The notes: generated by a model not told the origin, from the sequence alone. Counted from the first letter of the stretch, positions 9,241 through 21,010 are shown. The stretch: DNA of 64,000 bases from Terfezia claveryi (GCA_015179025.1 WHUX01000265.1:1-64000), one strand, 5' to 3'. Numbers and translations: made by a program.

Positions 9241-10195
9241 TATTCATATCTTCTTATATTTCCTTACGCATTTGGCCTAACCAACGTAAATTATTTGATG
9301 CTATATTCTAGATTCATGTCTACCTTAACCTCTACCCTCTACGCAGTCACCATCCCATTCCAAACTCCAACACAAATGGTCTCCCAGCATAGCCGCACTT
9401 GTTCTTGTAGTTCACCTACATTATATGCATTTTGAAATAATCCATTTTATTCTCACGATTATCTAATAAGGCTATCTAACACACTGTGCCCCAAAACCCC
9501 CATCTGTACCAGCCTTCACATCCGTGTCCCTAGAATCCTAGATTCGCCGTCCATATGAGCCTGCAATTCACTGTCCATATTAGCCTAGATATCCACTAGA
9601 ATTGAGGAAGCAAATCAGCCTAGCAAATCAGTCTACAATCGAGCAAGCAAATCAGCGAGAAAATGAGCTAGCAAACCAGCATAGAATTGAGCAAGCAAAT
9701 CAGCCTAGAATTGAGAGAGGAAATCAGTAGAGAATTGAGCAAGGAAATCACCACTAGCATACAATCGAGTGAGGAAATCAGTCTAGAATCTTATATCAAA
9801 AGGCAAAATGAGTTACCCCAGTTCACTATACTCCGAGTGCCATCACACTACTTCTTAGGTCGCCCTCGTTGTAGACTTGTGGTTTGGTGGAGATATAGTG
9901 AACTGGAGCATTAAAGAATGGATACCTGACAACCCTGCTCCCGGTCTGCCGACAGTAATATTAAGGCAATTAACTTCTTGCCTCTACAGGGAATCGAACT
10001 CGGGCCCTCAATAAATAAACATAAACCATAAAGTAAAGAACTTACTACTGCGCTATGCCTACTGTCAGTTTCAAACACTATAGTGCTATATTCTGCTAAA
10101 ACTCGTTACTTTTTCTACTTGCCAATTCAATTGTAGAGACAGGCGCATAGAGATAGGAAACATTCAGTGACAGGAAACATACAGTAGCATGGATA
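9240..10195 (-). repeat. Right arm of the 9-kb palindrome (R9, 24-bp array, MITE, SINE-like)
   Basis: Reverse complement of about 7830-8765. It contains R9 (9240-9540), a 24-bp octapeptide array (9600-9790), the 89-bp MITE-like element (9818-9906) and the SINE-like segment (9978-10063, - strand). No additional gene is seen. Confidence 0.85.
9978..10063 (-). ncRNA. tRNA-derived SINE-like segment, copy 2
   Basis: On the - strand an A-box-like TAGCGCAGTAGTAAG and a B-box-like CGAGTTCGATTCCC are present at tRNA-like spacing, in slightly better condition than copy 1. No canonical anticodon stem is present. Confidence 0.5.
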
Positions 10196-10995
10196 TTTGC
10201 TCGCTCTATATGCCAGCTTGGATATTTGCTCGTTCTACATGCCAGCCTGGATATTCGTTCGCTCTATATATCGGCCTGGATATTCACTCGCTCTATATGT
10301 TAGCCTAGATATTCGCTCGCTCAATATGCCTGCCTGGATATTCGCTTGCCCCATATATCAGCCTGGATATTTGCTTGCCCCATATATCAGCCTGGATATT
10401 TACTCGCCCTATATACCAGCTTGGATATTTGCTCGTCTACATGCTAGCCTGAATATTCGTTCGCTCTATATATCAGCCTGGATATTCACTTGCTCTATAT
10501 GTTAGCCTGGATATTCACTCACTCAATATGCCTGCCTGGATATTCACTCGCCCCATATATCAGCCTGGATATTGGCTTGCCTCATATATCAGCCTGGATA
10601 TTTGCTCGCCCCAGATATCAGCCTGGATATTTGCTGGCCCTAGATATTAGCCTGGATAACCCCCTCTAGTGAGTCTGCATATTCCCCCTATATCAGCCTG
10701 GATATTTGCTCGATCAATATGCCAGCCTAGATATTCGCTCGCCCTGGATATCAGCTTGGATATTAGCTACCAAATGTTGCTACAAAATTAGCTTCATATC
10801 AGATATGTCCCTATTTAGTAATTTTAATATCGCTGTGGCCACTGTGGTCGCTGTGATTGTGGTAAATCCTTGTTGCTATCCATGATATTGAACAATTTAA
10901 TCCCATAATAGCCTGGTCCGTTGTGATATCCAGTCCATACCGGTATGGACCGGGCCATACGGGTATGTACCAGATCCTGAAATGGACCCGAACAT
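10195..10995. repeat. 29-bp minisatellite (inverted) followed by R2 (inverted)
   Basis: Bases 10195-10770 are the inverted form of the 7060-7825 array. Bases 10775-10995 match R2 (1425-1660) in reverse. R2 ends sharply at ACCAAATGTTGCTAC, the same point where it ends at 21193, so this is probably a genuine element terminus. Confidence 0.8.
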
Positions 10996-10999
10996 ATAT

Positions 11000-11305
11000 A
11001 TATGCCCGCGAATGCATACATTTCTCGCTATATCTCCAAAAGCACGAGTTTCTTGCATATATATATAAGTCTCCAAAAGTATAAGTTTCTCGCATATATA
11101 TATATAAGTCTCCAAAAGCAGGAGTTTCTTGCATATATACATATATATCTCCAAAAGTATGAATTTCTCGTATATATATATATAAGTCTCCAAAAGTATA
11201 AGTTTCTCGCAAATATATATATATATCACCAAAAGTATGAGTTTCTCGCATATATATATATAAGTCTCCAAAAGCATGAGTTTCTCGCATATATATGTTC
11301 TGGTC
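11000..11305. repeat. (TA)n composite repeat array
   Basis: About eight units of CCAAAAGTATGAGTTTCTCG followed by alternating T and A. ORFs on both strands (YIYISLQK, MRETHAFGDLYIY) are repeat translations. Confidence 0.9.
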
Positions 11306-12130
11306 CGTTCCGGGATTCCAGGCCATACTGGTATAGACCGAGCCATTCCAGTTATGGCCCCCCATACCAGTATGGACTGGGCCATTATGAGATTGCGAGA
11401 TTACTCAGGCTGCTTCAGGATAGCATAAATATTCATATCTTTTTATATTTCCTTACGTATTTGGCCTAACTAATGTAAATTATTTGATGCTATATTCCTA
11501 GATTCATGTTTACCTTAACCTCTACCCTCTACGCAGTCACCATCCCATTCCAAACTTCAACACAAATGGTCTCCCAGCATAGCCGTGCTTGTTCTTGTAG
11601 TTTACCTACATTATATCTATTTTGAAATAATCCATTTTATTCTCACGATTATCTAATAAGGTAGCTGAGGTTGACGATGATGTAGTCACCCTGAAGTGGT
11701 CGCTAAGAAAGACACTTATGTCAAAAGGCAAAACAAGTTACTCCAGTTCACTATACTTCGAGCGCCATCACACTACTTCTTAGGTCACCCTCATTATAGA
11801 CTTGTGGTTTGGTGGAGATATAGTGAACTAGAGCATTAAGGAATGGATACTCGACAACCCTGCTCCCAGTCTGCCGACAGTGATATTAAGGCAATTAACT
11901 TCTTGCCTCAACTGGGAATCGAACTTGGGCCCTCAATAAATAAACATAAACCATAAAGTAAAGAACTTACCACTGCGCTATGTCTACTGTTAGTTTTAAA
12001 CACTATAGTACTATATTCTGCTAAAACTCATTACTTTTTCCACTTGCCAATTCAATTGTAGAGACAGGCGTATAGAGATAGGAAACATACAGCATATAGA
12101 GACAGGAAATATACAGCGACAGGAAACATA
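11305..12130 (-). repeat. Third copy of R9 / MITE / SINE-like segment
   Basis: Order: palindrome cluster (11305-11420), R9 inverted (11425-11665), MITE-like element (11743-11831), SINE-like segment (11903-11988). It repeats 9150-10190 in the same orientation, so the right arm of the palindrome has been duplicated in tandem. Confidence 0.85.
11903..11988 (-). ncRNA. tRNA-derived SINE-like segment, copy 3
   Basis: Same A-box and B-box arrangement as the copy at 9978-10063, with GAGTTCGATTCCC changed to AAGTTCGATTCCC on the - strand. Confidence 0.45.
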
Positions 12131-12990
12131 CAGTAGTATGGATATTTGCTCACTCTATATGCTGGCCTAGATATTTGTTCGCCTTATATACCAGCTTAGA
12201 TATTTGCTCATTGTACATGCCAGCCTGGATATTCATTCGCTCTATATATCGGCCTAGATATTTACTCGCTCTACATGTCAGCCTGAATATTTGCTTGCTC
12301 TATATATTAGCCTGGATATTCACTCACTCAATATGCCTGCCTGAATATTTGCTCACCCCATATATCAGCCTGGATATTTGCTCGCCCAATATATCAGCCT
12401 GGATATTTACTTGCCTCAGATATCAGCCTGGATATTTGCTGGCCCTAGATATTAGCCTCGATAACCCCCTCCAGTAAGCCTACATATTCCCCCTATATCA
12501 GCCTGGATATTTGCTTGCTCTATATGCCAGCTTGGATATTTGCTCGCTCTATAAGCCAGCCTAAATATTCGCTCCCTTTGGATATCACCCTGGATATTAG
12601 CTCGCCCTGGATATCAGCCTGCATATTCACTTGCCCTAGATATTAGGTTGGATATTCGCTTGCTCCATATGCCAGCCTGAATATTCGCTCGCTCTATATG
12701 TTAGCTTGGATATTCGCTCGCTCTACATATTGGCCTAGATATTCGCTTGCTCTATATGTTAGCCTGGATATTTGCTCGCTCTACATGTCAGCCTGAATAT
12801 TCACTCGCCCTTGATTTTAGCCTATATATTTACTCGACCTAGATATCAGCCTGAATATTTGCTTACTCTATATGTCAGTCTAAATATTCGCTCGCCTAAT
12901 ATGTCAGTCTGGATATTCGCTTGCCCTATATGTCAGCCTGGATATTCACTTGCTTTATATGTCAGCTTGGATATTTTCTCGCTCTTATTA
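12130..12990 (-). repeat. 29-bp minisatellite, third array
   Basis: About 29 diverged units inverted relative to 7060-7825. At its right end (12990-13045) it joins a phrase also present inverted at about 7020-7085, next to octapeptide ORF copy 1. Confidence 0.9.
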
Positions 12991-13164
12991 TAAGAAAATA
13001 AATAACAACTTCATACCAATTGAAATTGGCAACTTTATTGCCAATAAGGCTATCTAATACGCTGTACTCCAAAACCCCTATCTGTACTAGCCTTCATATC
13101 CGCGTCCCTAGAATCCTAGATTCACCGACTATATGAGCCTGCAATTTATTGTCCATATTAGCCT

Positions 13165-13610
13165 GAATATCCGCTAGAATTGAGCAAGCAAATCAGCCTA
13201 GAATTGAGCGAGCAAATCAGCCTAGAATCGAGTGAGCAAATCAGCCTAGAATCGAGCAAGCAAATCAGCCTAGAATGGAGCGAAGAAATCAGCCTAGAAT
13301 TGAGTGAGGAAATCAGTCGAGAATTGAGCAAGGATATCACTGAATCGAGCAAGGAAATCAGCCTACAATCAAGCGAGTAAATCAGCATACAATCAAGCAA
13401 GCAAATCAGCGAGTAAATGAGTGAGTAAACCAGCATAGAATTGAGCAAGCAAATTAGCCTAGAATTGAGAGAGAAAATCAGCAGAGAATTGAGCAAGAAA
13501 ATCACCACTGGCATAGAATCGAGTGAGGAAATTAGCCTAGAATCGAGCGAGCAAATCAGCATATAATCAAGTGAGTAAATCAGCATATAATCGAGCAAGC
13601 AAATTAACAT
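13165..13610 (+). repeat. 24-bp octapeptide minisatellite, long array
   Basis: About 18 units of AGCAAATCAGCCTAGAATTG plus AGCG. The + frame stays open for 66 codons as S-(E/K)-(Q/E)-I-S-L-E-(S/L). No unique domain is attached to this array. It resembles the N-terminal half of the ORFs at 6591-7052 and 16194-16610. Bases 13010-13165 hold a short R9-related lead-in. Confidence 0.85.
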
Positions 13611-13799
13611 TTATAGCTAGCAAGTCATCATTTATGGCTACCACTTTTTAACTGGCTATAGGATACAACACTTGTGAACAGCTATATCTTGTATTGTATG
13701 TATAATCCTTCTATATCACATAAGAAGTTTAGGCTTAGTGTAGCCCAGGCATTATGGAGTACTATACCAGTACTAGTGGCTTTAACTTCAGACTACTTG

Positions 13800-14483
13800 T
13801 GTAAGGAAGTGGCTTACTCATCCCTTATAACTAACCCTTTACCTTACAAATGTATTTTGTATGTATTTCTTACTCAGCAAGCATCCTAAAACACACAACA
13901 TTGTGTGCTGTCTGCCTTGCTAATATTTCACATGTTATCACATGCTTTCACATGTTATCACATGCTTTCACATGTTATTACATGCTTTCACATGTTATCA
14001 CATGCTTTCACATGTTATCACATGCTTTCACATGTATAAGTCTAGGAAAGACTTAACCTATTTTGTACTAGATAGTACATGGAAGTACTATCTAGAACCT
14101 TCTATTGTGTTGATTTCAAATCATGTAAAGGTCAGATGATGGTGCACTGCCTCAGTACTGCCCCAGCATTACCCTACTCAGAATATATATAGTCCCCTGA
14201 ATTTTCCTTTAGTTGGACAGATAGTTTGAACTCAGAACATAGTTAGAGTACAATCAATATAGAAGTTCCACTGGTTAATCTTCTAAGTGCCTTTGGCACT
14301 CCTATACTACTTTACCTATTACAGTAATCTTATGCTACTAGTAATAACTTTTATAGTGAGAATAAATAATACACTATTAGTAATCTACTTTGTAGTATAC
14401 ATTACTAGCCTGAGATTATCTGATTAGATAAGACCCTTATCTTATCTAATCTAATCTTCCAGTCCCCTATACAACACTTTACA
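13800..14483 (+). mobile_element. Solo LTR, family B
   Basis: 684 bp beginning TGTAAGGAAG and ending CACTTTACA, flanked by the perfect 5-bp duplication ACTTG (13795-13799 and 14484-14488). It matches the LTRs of the family-B element at 33015-44036 in reverse orientation. A 20-bp tandem repeat (CACATGTTATCACATGCTTT) is expanded to about five units at 13930-14036, more than in the other copies. Short ORFs inside are not genes. Bases 13611-13799 show nothing recognisable. Confidence 0.92.
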
Positions 14484-14559
14484 ACTTGCATATACTTGTC
14501 AAGAAAAAAACTTATCAATTTTGTAAAGCAAGTGGTTGTACTTTTCGGATATATTATAC

Positions 14560-15480
14560 ATGCACACATTGTAAATTTCCCTATTGTTTATTATATACAT
14601 AGATTATAGAAATTAATAATAGAAATAGATAATAGAAATAGATAATAGATACAAACCTAAAGTTCACTGCTGCTGTATCCTATAATGGTATGTAGGTTGG
14701 TTAGCATCTATAGCAAAGGTATAAGGAGTAAGGTACTTACTTTTATTACCCAAAGAGCCTAGCCCTAGCCAGTCACGATATATAAGAAGAAAGATTGTAA
14801 AAAAACAAACATATAAGAATACAAAGAAAAAGACCCTCCCCCTCCCACCCTACCTCCTCCCCCTACCCCTACCCCCTACCTCCTCCCACCCTACCCCCTC
14901 CACCCTCCCCCCTACCCCACCTCCCCCTCCCGCCACCAGCCCCACCACCAGCCCTCCCCACCTGCCGCTAGCTCCCACTGCCAGCTCTCCCTGCCAGCTA
15001 TCCCCTCCTACCACTAGTCCCTCCTACCACCAGCCCTTGCCTCTGTCCTCAATATCTCCCGCCGCCAGCTCTTGCCCCCGCCCTCAGTCTCTGCCGCCGC
15101 CAGCCCCCATCCCCAGTCCCTCCCACTGCCAGCCCCTCCTAGCCCCCACCGCCAGTCCCTCCCACTGCCAGTCCCTCCCACTGCCAGTTCCTCCTGCTGC
15201 CAGTCCTCCCACTGCCAGCCCTTGCCCCCGTTGCCAGTCCCGCTGCCAGTCCCTCCCCACCCCCGCTGCCAGTCCCTCCCACTGCCAGTCCCTCCCACCA
15301 CCAGTTCCTCTGGCTGCCAGTCTCGCCCGCCACTAGCCCTTACCTCCGCCACTAGTCCCTCCCACCACTAGCTCTTATACAATAACCCCCCCCCCAAGCT
15401 CTCCGCCACTAGCTCTCCTTACAATAACTCCCCCCCAGAAAAAGAATAAAAGAACCAACTCCACTTTTTTTTTATTTTTA
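14560..15480. repeat. C-rich polypyrimidine tract of module M5, copy 2
   Basis: Direct repeat of 4735-5740: AGAAATAGATAAT repeats, conserved lead-in through TAGCCCTAGCCAGTCACGAT, then a C-rich tract at about 14835-15460 and a T-rich run at 15464-15485. The tract differs in unit composition from copy 1, so it has expanded independently. Confidence 0.8.
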
Positions 15481-15859
15481 TTTTTCCATGATCCCTTCCA
15501 ACCATCCTATTTATCAGAATCCGTTGTTGACCCACAATTAGGGTCAACCCACCCATCAGCCCACCTAACTTTTTCTTTTTTAATAAAGAAATTGAGTGAC
15601 GGGGACGATAGGCTAGTAATGGTAGTATTTGTACATTTTCTTCTTGAAGATATGTCAATTGCTTATGGTAGTATTCCTCGATACACAGACGCTTCAATTG
15701 GGCAGTTCAATACTGTAAAACGCGTTCTTCCTTAACCTCTGCTAGAACTTGCAGATCTATAGATCTTTATAGCTTTGCATCAAGATCTATCTGACTATTA
15801 ATGGTCGTCTGTCTAATAGAAGTGGCCATAGTTATAGTAGTGGCCAAAGTTGCCAACAT
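15480..15859 (-). pseudogene. Membrane/helical protein of module M5, copy 2
   Basis: Same frame as copy 1 at 5745-6137. From the ATG at 15859 it reads MLATLATTITMA, then a charged helical stretch interrupted by two stops (after LDAKL and VLQY). QLTYLQEENVQILPLLAYRP, a Lys run and VDPNCGSTTD follow. A one-base difference after the Lys run shifts the frame relative to copy 1, and the N-terminal hydrophobic segment is shortened by an indel. No known family recognised. Bases 15860-16120 are upstream flank shared with copy 1. Confidence 0.5.
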
Positions 15860-16193
15860 GGTAAGGAAGAGATAATAAAGTAAAACATATTGATAGAGGT
15901 GTTGCGTTTAAGGGTGGATGTTATGGATGTTATTCTGTAGATATATGTTATTCTAGCTATAGAATATTGTACTATTGAAGATGTTGTGCAAGAGAAGATG
16001 TTGTGCTATGGGAGTATCCATCAAGAGGCCAGTGCCTACTAACTGTTGATGTTGTTACTGCTTCTGGCTTAGTTGCTGCTGCAATGCACATGGAGCTTGT
16101 ATTAGTGGTCCATGGTATATAATCTAGCGAGCAAATCAGCCTAGAATCTAGCAAGCAAATCAGTGAGAAAATGAGCGAGCAAATGAGCAAGAA

Positions 16194-16610
16194 ATGAGCG
16201 AGAAAATGGGTGAGCTAATAAGTGAGAAAATGAGTGAGAAAATGAGCGAGCAAATAAACGAGAAAATGAGCAAGCAAACCAGGGTAGAATTGAGTGAGCA
16301 AAATTATTTGGAAGGAATGAATAGGAGAAAAGCTCTAAGTCCCAGCCGAGCATACCTTGGAAATAGGGACTTGCCATATCTTGCTGCCAGCCATTACAGT
16401 CAGATCGACTGGCACTACCTTAAAACCAGATTATATGTCTTACCTACAATCATCCTGCTACGTCAGTTGGGGCTCCTCCTGCAATTGGCGAAACCTAGCA
16501 CAAAGGAGGAAATACTCATATATGGGAAACGAATAAGAAGACAAACATATAGAAATGATGGCTTTTTGGCCTCTATATATGCATGCAATTCATGCTTCCG
16601 CTGGCTCTAG
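16194..16610 (+). CDS. Octapeptide-repeat ORF with conserved C-terminal region, copy 2
   Basis: 138 codons, open. It begins with S-E-K-M repeats from the 24-bp minisatellite and continues into the same unique region as copy 1 (NYLEGMNRRKALSPSRAYLG, EEILIYGK). It then runs about 22 residues further than copy 1 because CGA is intact here. Upstream repeats at 16125-16190 are in another frame, so the true N-terminus is uncertain. It converges on integrase copy 2, as copy 1 does on integrase copy 1. Function unknown. Confidence 0.5.
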   Translation: MSEKMGELISEKMSEKMSEQINEKMSKQTRVELSEQNYLEGMNRRKALSPSRAYLGNRDLPYLAASHYSQIDWHYLKTRLYVLPTIILLRQLGLLLQLAKPSTKEEILIYGKRIRRQTYRNDGFLASIYACNSCFRWL

Positions 16611-16950
16611 ATATTGGTGTTTTGCATGCTTCTGCTGGCACTATATATTGGTGGTTTTCATACTTTCGCTTGCTCTAGATATTGGTGTTTTGCATGCTTC
16701 CACTAGCTCTATATATTGGTGGTTTTCATTCTTTCGCTAGCTCTAGGTATTGGTGTTTTGTATACTACTGCTGGTACTATATACTGGTGTTTTGTATGCT
16801 TCCACTGGCGCTATATATTGGTGTTTTTCATGCTTCTGCTGGCTCTGTATATTGGTTTTTTCATTCTTTTGCTAGCTCTAGATATTGGTGTGTTTCATGC
16901 TAGAAAGTATGATAGAAGTGAATGCTACGTGACGCAGACTAAGGCAGATG
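16600..16950 (-). repeat. Repeat block R4, expanded inverted copy
   Basis: About eight units related to TTGCATGCTTCCGCTGGCTC plus an AT stretch. Open frames here are repeat translations. It corresponds to 4560-4735. Confidence 0.8.
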
Positions 16951-16974
16951 ATTTCTTATATGGATGTAGATATT

Positions 16975-17450
16975 CAGGCTAAGAAGGACCCCGATTGCAG
17001 GCCTCGATTGCAGGGTCATATGGATATAGATATCTAGGCTAAGAAAGAACCCCAATTACATACTCATATAGACGTGGATATCTAGACTAATAGGGACCCC
17101 CGATTGCAGGCTAATAGGGACCCCCAATTGTAGGCTCAAGGACATAAATACCAGCTCAGCGAGTTGTCAATAGCACAAAAACTTGCTCGCCTCATAGCAC
17201 ATACTATAGAAGTAGTGATTCTAGGCGATTAGTATTTTCAAGGAATATAAGAAATCTTCCACTCTGAGCATTGTATTAATAGACCAGAATATATATATAA
17301 GAAAAGTTCTGCCATCTCCCGCTTGCTCAATCCTCTGCTTGCCCAATCCCCTACTTACTTAATCCCCATACCTACTTACTCAATCCCCCACTTGCTCAAT
17401 CTAAATACCCACTTGCTCAATCTTCTGCTTGCTTAACATCCTGCTAGCTC
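16975..17450 (-). repeat. Inverted copy of the integrase 3' flank (24-bp and GAGCAAG minisatellites)
   Basis: Bases 16975-17140 hold decayed units of the SLQSGVPI minisatellite, 17140-17310 the unique flank, and 17310-17450 the GAGCAAG-type minisatellite. All are the reverse of 3930-4520. Confidence 0.8.
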
Positions 17451-20400
17451 TTATATTGAATTCGTACATGGGTGCTGCCCTAATCCAGTATGACAATGGT
17501 CAGTACATGAATATCCTTCTTTTTTGCATTGACAGGGATGGTCAGAATATAGGCCTTTGCATTTGCAGCGAACTATAGATCTAGCAGAGGCAAGACGTGC
17601 AACTTCATGCAGTGACTTTAGTTTTTGACTTTGCTATTCTAATAGAATAGACTCAAGGTAGACTGGTCTAATAATGGAAGGAAGCCGCTCCAATTCGCTA
17701 GTAGGATAGTATCGATCTAACAGGCCATATTCACTATATAGCTGATGTCGGTCAGGATAAGGCTTGTAGACAACTCTACAAAAAATTCACCAATGGTCGG
17801 TAGAAGTTCGAACAATACCAGGAATTTGTAAGCTGAGGAGATCACCTATTATGAAGGTATCTCTTTTGTACTGTTGAATATATCGATTTGCCATTTTGTT
17901 CCAAGCTGTTGTAGTACATTTGTGGACTTTTGCTAGCATAATGTCAGTACTGCCAGTAGGAAGTTCAAGTTGAACAGAAGTAGATTGACTCAAAGGTTCA
18001 ATCAAACTGTTTTCTTCGTTATCCTCCTCCTCCTTATTCTCCTCATTATCTGCCTCTTGCTCATCCTCTTCCTCATCATCTTCTTCCTCTTCCTCCTCTT
18101 CCTCTCCCTCCTCCTTATCCTCCTCCTCCTCTTCATTATCCTTATCCTCTACTTCCTTATCATCATTCTCTACTTCCTCATCATTTGTATCTAGGATTGG
18201 AGATAAACGACCTGGAAGATGATGTACTTTTTGTTTAAATACAATTTCATATGGACTATATTCAGTGGTCGAGTGAATCTAATATTATTAGTTTTATTAT
18301 TATAAGACCAGCCTGAGTATTAGAAATGATTACTTACTTGTTGATTCATTGCTAAAATTACAATAGGTAAAATTTGTACATATCGATTATCACCTGATTT
18401 AGCTTTGCTCATTTGAATCTTCTGCTTAAGAATAGCATTTGCTTGTTGTATCAATCCTTGTATTTGAGGATGGCGTAGACGTCCTCGCATTAAAGAAATT
18501 CCATGATATTCTATAATAACAAGTACTTCACCTTTAAACTCATTACCATTGTCGCATTGAAGAATTTTTGATGGACCAAATTGTCCAATCCACATGAGGA
18601 GGATATTAGCAACTTCAGTACTTTCCTTAGACTTTAAAGGATAAGAACTAGAAAATTTACTAAAATGATCACGAATATGTAAAATCCATTGGTATTCCCC
18701 ATCTGGATCAGCTTGCATATCGATTAGATCAATTTGTACTCGTTCCCAAAGATTATTAACAATGATTGGTTGTAGTGGACCATGACCTTGACTTGGTTTA
18801 TTACATGCACATAGTTGACAATGCTGTAACAGTTCCATAACCTATACCAAAAATTAATATTAATATATACTGTCACGGGGGCCCTATTGACTGATAGCGC
18901 TCTTACGACTATTAGGACGGCCGTAATTTCCTGCCGCAACGATATCTATTCCGCAACACAGAATGTCAATCCTATAGCAGTAAAGTTTAGTCCAACAGTA
19001 GTTCCTCATGATGGATCTTATTTCGTAACACAAAATAAATCCTATGTCGCTTAAACGTAAAGTTAACTCAAGACTTAGAACTTTGTAGGCTTCGTATACT
19101 CGAGGTGCTCTTGCTTTCGAATACTCGCTGGTGGTAGAATAAATTCAACCGGAACTACTTGCACTATTTATATCCCGTAGTGTTCATAGATATTCTTATG
19201 ATAAAAATATTTTTATAAAATGCGGGCCTACCTGTCACCTTGGAATTTCTTCCTAAGTGTTATGCCATCCACACCTTTGTTAACGCAGTTGCCATCTGCA
19301 CTTGTTGTCACAGGTTACTAATCCGAACATAGAGAATATTCCCTTATCTGCATGTTATATGTACTTCGCTTATAGCTCGCTTATCCCATTAAAGAATTCT
19401 TATTCGAGACAACTAAATTCAATTCCAGATACGTTACCAATCCCCGATACTATCGAATTACCATCCGACGATATCCGAAGGCATCTAATTATATTTCCGG
19501 CAATATTCACTTAATAGTGTCTAGTGTCCATTGAAAATAATTTTCAACTGCACATAACTCTATGAATAGAGAACCGTGGGTCACAAGTAGATTACCATTG
19601 GAAAGGTATCAACGCATAGAAGATTATAGAATCTTAGTTTATCGCAATACCCAAATTATTCACAGAGTTATTACCAATAATAAGTAAACCTCCTCATGGA
19701 CCTATATGACCATATTAAAAGTCTTATATCTCCATGAGTTTAACTCCGATCATAAAAAGGATTGCAGAAATGGAATCAGGACGAAGAGTAGGCCTAGATA
19801 GAACCTTGAAACATTAAATTCGGAGAACTTTATGTTTTGGCCCTACCTTTGGCCTCTGTCCTGAGCGCACTCCCTTATAGTGTCACCGGACGCACTTTGG
19901 TCTAAATTGCGCCCTCGGTCCTTCATTTTTTTAGTTATTTTTACCGAATTATTTTCCTGCAGTTCAGGGTAATAATTTAATATTCAGGGTAATGCCAAGA
20001 CTTCAGGGTAACAGCTTATATAGCTAGCATATATATATATGCATATAGACAGCATATTAATCTGAGTATAACTATTGAACCATTAATCGGTTTCTTATGA
20101 AACTTAAACCGTAGCTCCCTCAAGGGTCTATGGACGTTCCATAAGGGTCTTAACCATCTAGGATGATTATAAACCACTCCGAGGTTCATACCCGTTTTAT
20201 ATACTTAACTCTTATAGATAAGTATTAGAAACGTTTGCACCACACTGCTAAGAGTGTACCTAGAGTTCATAAAGATTCTAGGGTCGTTCTATGAGGGCCC
20301 AAGTACCTTTGGTAGGGCTGGATGTCACCCCGTGACATATACTAAGTAGATTCAGACTTAACTATACCTCCTTACGATTAATTCCATGGTACTTCTCACT

Positions 20401-20857
20401 AATAGTTGCATAGGTTTTGTTCTTGCCTGCATGTATTAATGCATCATGAGTATGTGCAATAACGTCAAATACGTCATGCTCTAAGACTACTCGTTGATTA
20501 TTTTTCCCAGCAATAAAATATAAAGCATTATTTCGTAGCTCATATTCCTTGAGTGCCTTTGATCGTAGCTTAATTTCTGTTGTATTGCCTTTAGCAGCCT
20601 TTAGATTTGGATCTCGAAGGTATGCCTTAATTTTGCGATACCTAGATAGCATTTATTAGTCACTATTATACTAGATAATTTCAGGGTTATTACTTCTCAA
20701 AAGTCAAGCGAGATTTGTTACTTGTTGTATACAAATACTCTTTAAAGTTGGTGTGGGCAGTACCAGAAAATGCTTCAATAGCACTTGGAGATTGAGCGGA
20801 CCCTATAGGATGAAACTGGTTGAGATCAGTCTCAGTATGATCTTGAGTGATAGACAT
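17451..20857 (-). pseudogene. Intron-containing stand-alone integrase, near-intact copy 2
   Basis: The same gene as 1993-3923, in better condition. Exons 20857-20694, 20641-20368, 18841-18338 and 18278-17451 total 1770 bases (589 residues). Introns are 20693-20642, 20367-18842 (swollen by a solo LTR-A) and 18337-18279. Domain order: N-terminal ~100 residues; HHCC module (H120, H125, C154, C157); integrase core with D184 and D243; an acidic region in exon 4; a C-terminal Cys-rich tail (C-K-C-K-G.., CQCKK, C-x3-CH). Position 278, 35 residues after D243, is Gln instead of the Glu kept in copy 1, so the D,D(35)E triad is broken. Exons 1-3 have no stops. Exon 4 has TGA near 17787 (CGA in copy 1) and a later TAG (TGG in copy 1). 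The Cys-rich tail resembles KRBA2-like integrase proteins known from fungi. Likely inactive. Confidence 0.85.
18871..20337 (-). mobile_element. Solo LTR, family A, inside an integrase intron
   Basis: 1467 bp with ends TGTCACGGGG and CCCCGTGACA, flanked by the 5-bp duplication TATAC (18866-18870 and 20338-20342). The empty site is preserved in the 54-base intron of integrase copy 1. Very similar to 56759-58222, with little RIP-like decay, so it is a recent insertion. Orientation assigned from the element at 58.2 kb, whose sense strand is -. Confidence 0.95.
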
Positions 20858-20879
20858 TGGTAGAGATTGGTAAGAGTGT

Positions 20880-21010
20880 AATATTATAGAGACCGGTAAG
20901 AGTGTGATATTATAGAGACCGGTAAGAGTATAATATTGTAGAGACCGGTAAGAGTATAATATTGTAGAGACCAGTAAGAGTGTGATATTGTAGAGACCGG
21001 TAAGAGTGTG
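20880..21010 (-). repeat. 26-bp minisatellite upstream of integrase copy 2
   Basis: Inverted counterpart of 1838-1985, about five units with GAGACCGGTAAGAGT. Confidence 0.9.

Noticed and set aside
10197..10505. 102-codon ORF resembling a multi-pass membrane protein
   Set aside because: Arises from the 29-bp minisatellite cycling through three frames. The hydrophobicity is a by-product.
10811..11469. ORFs of 155-184 codons on both strands
   Set aside because: Translations of the (TA)n composite repeat (YIYISLQK, MRETHAFGDLYIY). Open on both strands because the unit lacks stops.
13929..14040. CRISPR-like regular repeat
   Set aside because: Direct 20-bp tandem repeat without spacers, inside an LTR. 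The organism is eukaryotic.
13674..14139. Overlapping 65-71 codon ORFs
   Set aside because: They lie in or across the boundary of the solo LTR-B, and the repeat CACATGTTAT creates the open frames.
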